Shown here: piece by piece, positions 59,447 to 64,000 of the stretch | Numbering within the stretch: the first letter of the stretch is position 1 | Layout of the letters: each line of letters begins with the position of its first letter | Source of the DNA: Brachionus rotundiformis | Taxonomy: Eukaryota; Rotifera; Eurotatoria; Ploima; Brachionidae | Direction of reading: 5' to 3' | NCBI GenBank assembly: GCA_016802295.1 | Contig: JAESIW010000200.1 | Coordinates: forward strand, 1,136,882-1,200,881 | DNA length: 64,000 nt | Notes under the pieces: generated by a model | The model's database searches: none | What the model was told of the DNA's origin: nothing | The model's input: only the letters and a program-made list of their open reading frames with translations | Position numbers and translations under genes: made by a program

Positions 59447-61307
59447 TTAGTTTATGCTTTTAAGCCGTGGTTCTAATTTAAAATTTGAACTTAATTTAAA
59501 CAATTTGAATTGATTCTCTAACACTTCTCTTCTATTCATTCTTTCGACTAGATAAAATTCTTTATTCTTATAATACTCTTCTTTTTCTTCTTCAGTAATC
59601 ATCATACTCTTATCAATATTTAATTCACAAAATTTTTTCTTTTTTCCTTTTGAAATTATATTCCATTCGGAATTCTCAATTTCCTCTTGAACCAATTTGT
59701 TCCAATATTCAATTATGTCAAAGCAACAACTTTTTTCACAATTTTCATCATTAATCTCTTCAATCGAATGAACAAATTGGTTTTCATCATCACAATTGCA
59801 TTCCTGTTTGAGTTCCAGGTTTTTTTTGGCTTTGGATTCGCATTTTGGAGAATCAGAGCAGTCTGCCGGTGCATCAGGCAATTTAGAATCGCTTATGTTA
59901 AGCTTGGTTGACTTTTCGCCATATGTACAAGTGTGCTTCTGTTGAACAGATTTAGCTTTTTTCTTGGCATCTTTTTTGTTCCGTTTTGCTTTTGATTTGG
60001 CGTCCAAACTCTCCAATTCGGCACACAATGAATTTAAATTTGTATATTGATTTATGTCAAACTTTTAAATAAGATAATTTGATAAAAAAATTAAGTTAAA
60101 TTTTTAAATTAAATACACTCAAGCGTTTTTTAAGTGCAATTACACTCGAGTAGAACAATATTTTCCAGGCTTGTTCAGCAATTTTAAGAGACTGTCCCAA
60201 TTGAAAAAATCTTTCATATAAATGAAGACCAATGCATATCAAAATTTCCTCCTGAGCCACGTCAATCGATTTGGCATGGCGTTCCGGTCGTCTAAAAAAT
60301 ATCCATTAATAATTCATCAATTTGGTACAAAAATTATTTACTTACAATTCTTTAATTTCAGATTCGGCTTTGGATATTAGTGAGCCGATGAAGTCTTTAC
60401 ATGGTTTTATGTGAAGATGAGGCTTTTTGTCCATTTCAGTGCAATAGGCGATGCCATTAAAAGTGCATACTTTGTAAGTGCCATCGTCATCAACTATTTC
60501 AGCCTCGTTGGTCAAAATTTTAAAAGCCACCAAGACTTTAAATTTACAATCTGAACAAAACTTGTTTCTCTTCAGGTACTGGTTTATAGTTTGCAACAAT
60601 TGGTCACAATCAATTATGGTCAATTGTTTCCGGCATTCGTCGGTCTCCATAGAATTCCACACATTTATCCAGTCATCAATTCTCCGCTGTTTAGTTTGCT
60701 TCTGGTTCTCCAAAATGTGCAGCTGACAACGCTTGCTGCTAGGCTTTTTGGTAATGTCCAATTCAGAATCCAACTTTGAACTGTCAATATAGAATAAAGT
60801 GTACAAACAATGAGGCTTAAATAAAGACGACCTGACAGCAATTGAGCCGTCCGATTCAATTTGAATTGGATCCAAAGCTTCAGACATGAGGCCAGCTTTT
60901 TTCGGGATCAATTGTCGCAGAAGTTTTTCTGCTGACGAGCGACAAGAAATGCATCCCGCTGTCTGAGACAATTGAGTCAACAATTCTTCCAAGGAAACAG
61001 ATAGTTTTTTTTTCTCATTCATATAAGTTTGATTAAAATTTTGTAAAAATTTTAAATAATCAGGATCTTTTTTTTGGCTAGATACATTCTTAGTTGAGTT
61101 TTTACTCTCTAGTTCACAAGCAAGGCAAGAAATTATGTCGTCAAAGGTTACAATCATCTTAGATAAGATAATAATTTTAATTTTTTTTCAAAAGTTATAA
61201 TTATTATTTACCTTTGGAACGTCTGAGAGCTCGAATGGAATTTGACGTCTCTTTAACTCAAATTCATCAATTTCCTCATCTTGAACAACATTTAAAACTT
61301 TTGTCAT
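59447..61307 (-). CDS. GGNBP2: gametogenetin-binding protein 2 homologue, 4 exons
   Basis: Exons about 61307-61213, 61157-60346, 60291-60117 and 60061-59447 give 565 residues; the first exon length is uncertain by one base in my count. Matches to GGNBP2 in order: an N-terminal EFELKRRQIPFEL; a Cys pair region GCISCRSSAEKLLRQL; LYTLFYIDSSKLD; KRCQLHILE; CDQLLQTINQYLKRNKFCSDC; a C-terminal helix block ERHAKSIDVAQEEILICIG then LHLYERFFQLG; and a Lys-rich tail with CxC (ECNCDDE). Vertebrate GGNBP2 (ZNF403) is a largely cytoplasmic protein tied to germ-cell development and placental growth, biochemical function unclear. The tail is shorter than in vertebrates (about 700 residues). The Cys clusters suggest metal binding. 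Confidence 0.85.
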
Positions 61308-62626
61308 TTTTCAGGCTTGATAAATCTAAAACAAAAACTTAAAAAGTTAAATCAAAATGAGAATTTGTATTTAGCTTTCACATAATAATAAGAAACGCTA
61401 TATATTCAATACTAGTATGTGAAAATAATTTGGATTTTTTTATGTTTATGAACTAAATGCAAGTATATTTTTTATGAATTTTAAATTAAAAATTTGAAAA
61501 ACTTATTGGTTGGAGTGAAGATATTGCTAGAAAAAATTGGATTTGTTGGTTTAGCTATCAGCCTTTTAGAAAGATTTTCATCAAATTGGCTTATGTTCAG
61601 TTTCATTTTAAATAATATTCTTTTACGTTGTTATAATAAAAATTATATCATATCTAGTATTTATTATTTTAAGTCTTTAATTTATTTTTTTTGCTAGACT
61701 GTTAGGACAAGTCGACTAAAGAATTTATTCTCTTAATTATGCGTTTTTAACTCTGATTAAATTTTTAAGAAAAAAAATCTGTCTTTTTTGTGAATAATTG
61801 ACATTTAAATTAAAAGAAGATAATGAAAAATATCCTAATTTCTTAAAATAAGATCATTGTAAACTTAAATGCCTCAATAAATATTCAATTGATTTTATCA
61901 ATTTATCTAAATAATGTAAACTTAGATGTGTCAATTAAATATTTTAAAAATGTATCCAGAATTCGCTACTTTTATTCTTTGCCCCTTGACTCAACCTAAC
62001 AAGTTTTTACTTTTTATTTTTTATAAAATTATTTGTTGAATAATTAAACAAGTTTTTTTTTTAAATAGAGCCTCACTTATTTTGTTCTCAAAATGTTGAA
62101 ATTAATCACTTATTTTTTTAAATAAGGTGTTAAGCGTTTCATAAGCGAGTAGCCATCGACGTATAATAGTTCAAAGCTCTTAGGATTTTTTTAAAATCTC
62201 ATGAATTTAATATTTAGTCTTTGAAATTTAATAAATTTGCTTTTTAATAATTACTAAAGGCCCTTTTAAAAGCTTTTAAAAACAACTAAACAAAAAATAT
62301 TAGAGTTATAAATAATTTAAATCAAATAATAAAATTTATTAATTAATAAGAATCTTTAAAAAAATAAACTAATACAACTATAAATGAAAAAAAAAAGCAA
62401 CTAAATTTTTTTATTTCTATAATTTTATTAAATTAATAAATTAATAATGCTTGCCTACTTATCAAGAAAAATATTTTAAAGATGGGTTTTTTAAAACTAA
62501 ATAGTAAACTTATTAAAAATATTTAATGAAAGCTTAAATTTTTTGTTATTTCTTTAAATTTCGATTTAAACATCAGTTCATGTGGATAACTGTTTTCTTT
62601 CCAGCAAGATTTTTCTTCTTTTTTGC
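61308..62626. other. intergenic, no gene seen
   Basis: 1.3 kb of AT-rich spacer. A 67-codon plus-strand open stretch at 61494-61697 starts with TTG and has no motif, so it is not called. Confidence 0.5.
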
Positions 62627-64000
62627 CTATTTTTTGTTTACAAAAGAAAATATATCAATTAATAATAGTAAGATAAAAAATAAAATTATTATAACTATTG
62701 CAATAATTTTTGATATATTTATCACATATCTTTTTATCACATGATCTGGCGATTCAATTTCACACTTGTTACCACTGAATAAGTAAAAACATTTGCAGTT
62801 TATTTGATTATTTTCATTTACTTGGCAAATCCCATTTTTTGAACATGTCTCATTTTGACATAAATCTATTCTATTTTCACAATATCTTCCAGTATAATAT
62901 CCACTCATACATTCACATCTAAACCCATTTGCTTCATTGATACAAGTTGAATTGTTAATGCAAGGATTAGAAGAGCAAGCTGTCTTATCGAATTGGCAAT
63001 ATGAACCAACATAATTATTGAAGCATTCACATCTTGAATTCTGTTGTTTCATATTATAAATACATTTGCCATTATGAGAACAATTTACCAAACAATAATT
63101 GAGATCTATTTTGCTTTGGAGTAATTCTAAATTTTTATACGAATTATTTAAATTTAAGTAAACAAAATCTTCTTCAATTAGTATGTCCGAAATTGTTGAA
63201 GATAAATTTAAGCTATTGGTAGTTTCCAAAATAAATGAAGATTGATCAATTAAACCAAGTTCAGAATCAAATTCATATAAAGGTAGATTTTCTAAGACTT
63301 TAATGGATCTAGGCATATTAATTTTATAAGATGTAATTTGAGAAAAATTATTTATATTCCATATTTTAATATGATCATCGGCTCCAATCGATATTATCAT
63401 ATCATCGATTAACTCCATTGATAATACACTATTTGAATGAGGATTTATTATTGTCAAAAATTTTTTCTTGTTTGTATTTAGTATTTTAATTTCGCCATTG
63501 TTTAAACCAACAAATGATAAAGATGAATTTATTTTTTTTAAACACAAACAATCTGAAAAATATAATTTTAAAAATAAAGGATGCTCATTTTCTTCATATA
63601 AAATAACTTCATGATTGAATAAAAATTCTATATTGTTAAAATCTAACAATTCACAATCTTTATATTCTCTGCAATTGAGTGAATTTTTTTTTATTAACTT
63701 AAAATATTCTGTTTGCCAAGTTATAGTATTTGCGTCTTGGTAAATTGATTCTAATGTATTAAAATCATATATATTTTCACTGTTAACATCATTGCTTAGC
63801 GTATGTAAAATCTGGTTAACAACCGAAAAATCTGTTAAATTCCAAGTTTTTATGCTCCCATCTTCAGATACACTAAATAGATATGTATCATTGATTGCCA
63901 AGAGAGAAATAATTGATGACTGAGAGTGTACAAGCGATCGCTCCAATTTTCGTTCATTGATATTCCAAATGTCAATTGTTCCATTAGTTGATCCAGCACA
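62627..64000 (-). CDS. WD40-EGF-transmembrane protein, 3' part (5' end beyond window)
   Basis: The frame is open to the window edge; about 457 C-terminal codons are visible. It reads a WD40 blade (NGTIDIWNINERKLERSLVH), another (TYLFSVSEDGSIKTWNLTDF), weaker blades and a third clear one (MIISIGADDHIKIWNINN), then three EGF-like repeats (CSHNGKCIYN..., CSSNPCINNSTCINEANG..., CSKNGICQVNENNQ...), then one TM segment (IIAIVIIILFFILLLLIDIF) and a very short cytosolic tail FVNKK. WD40 propellers are almost always intracellular, whereas EGF repeats need the secretory lumen, so an extracellular propeller is implied; a signal peptide should lie upstream outside the window. Coding is AT-rich, with many Asn. 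Confidence 0.75.
   Translation of the reverse strand, partial: CAGSTNGTIDIWNINERKLERSLVHSQSSIISLLAINDTYLFSVSEDGSIKTWNLTDFSVVNQILHTLSNDVNSENIYDFNTLESIYQDANTITWQTEYFKLIKKNSLNCREYKDCELLDFNNIEFLFNHEVILYEENEHPLFLKLYFSDCLCLKKINSSLSFVGLNNGEIKILNTNKKKFLTIINPHSNSVLSMELIDDMIISIGADDHIKIWNINNFSQITSYKINMPRSIKVLENLPLYEFDSELGLIDQSSFILETTNSLNLSSTISDILIEEDFVYLNLNNSYKNLELLQSKIDLNYCLVNCSHNGKCIYNMKQQNSRCECFNNYVGSYCQFDKTACSSNPCINNSTCINEANGFRCECMSGYYTGRYCENRIDLCQNETCSKNGICQVNENNQINCKCFYLFSGNKCEIESPDHVIKRYVINISKIIAIVIIILFFILLLLIDIFSFVNKK

Noticed and set aside
1..64000. CRISPR arrays, operons, bacterial promoters, tRNA and rRNA genes
   Set aside because: Window is eukaryotic; no spaced direct-repeat array and no cloverleaf or rRNA sequence seen by eye. 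A tRNAscan run would settle the tRNA point.

Overview
This is an AT-rich animal nuclear DNA window (by eye well under 35% GC) with split genes. Most introns are 45-80 bp with GT..AG ends; a few are 0.6-1.3 kb. The gene set (L-type calcium channel, RUFY, cyclin A, GGNBP2, cytoplasmic ArgRS, Ig/EGF/ShKT and chitin-binding secreted proteins) is metazoan. A rotifer-like invertebrate (for example Brachionus) is my best guess. That is inference from base composition, intron size and the odd fucosyltransferase; nothing in the window names the species. All exon models were joined by hand, requiring splice consensus, phase agreement and continuous homology. The total coding length came out divisible by three for every multi-exon gene except one boundary in GGNBP2.

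Layout. 0.9-3.7 kb (+): RUFY-type RUN/FYVE endosomal adaptor. 4.9-6.8 kb (+): protein of repeated Tudor-like modules (DUF4537/C11orf16 style). 8.5-9.8 kb (-): intronless cyclin A. 9.8-15.7 kb: gene desert. 15.7-18.3 kb (+): unrecognised Ser/Asn-rich protein. 19.3-20.5 kb (-): remnants of a Ty3/gypsy-like and a LINE-like retroelement. 21.2-24.2 kb (+): GT37-like fucosyltransferase with a truncated upstream pseudocopy. 24.9-30.4 kb: a 1,439-bp inverted repeat, both arms the same length with only four differences noticed, carrying two copies of a peritrophin-like gene around a 2.7-kb loop with a four-TM protein gene; the right arm runs into an intact multi-TM gene that the left arm has only as a truncated chimera. 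31.1-36.5 kb (-): secreted protein with six Ig domains, a Thr-rich mucin, five EGFs and a ShKT domain. 39.1-50.7 kb (-): complete Cav1 channel in 22 exons, 1,962 residues, with a pair of mutually exclusive EF-hand/pre-IQ exons. 53.5-55.6 kb (-): arginyl-tRNA synthetase. 57.6-58.4 kb (+): acidic unrecognised protein with palindromic promoter elements. 59.4-61.3 kb (-): GGNBP2. 62.6-64.0 kb (-): WD40-EGF-transmembrane protein that runs off the end.

The genes do not form one pathway. Housekeeping genes (cyclin A, ArgRS, GGNBP2, RUFY) are interspersed with surface or secreted genes that look lineage-specific. The strongest candidates for something new are the Cav1 alternative exon pair with an altered dihydropyridine pocket, the near-perfect inverted duplication, the Ig-mucin-EGF-ShKT protein, and the WD40-EGF-TM fusion.
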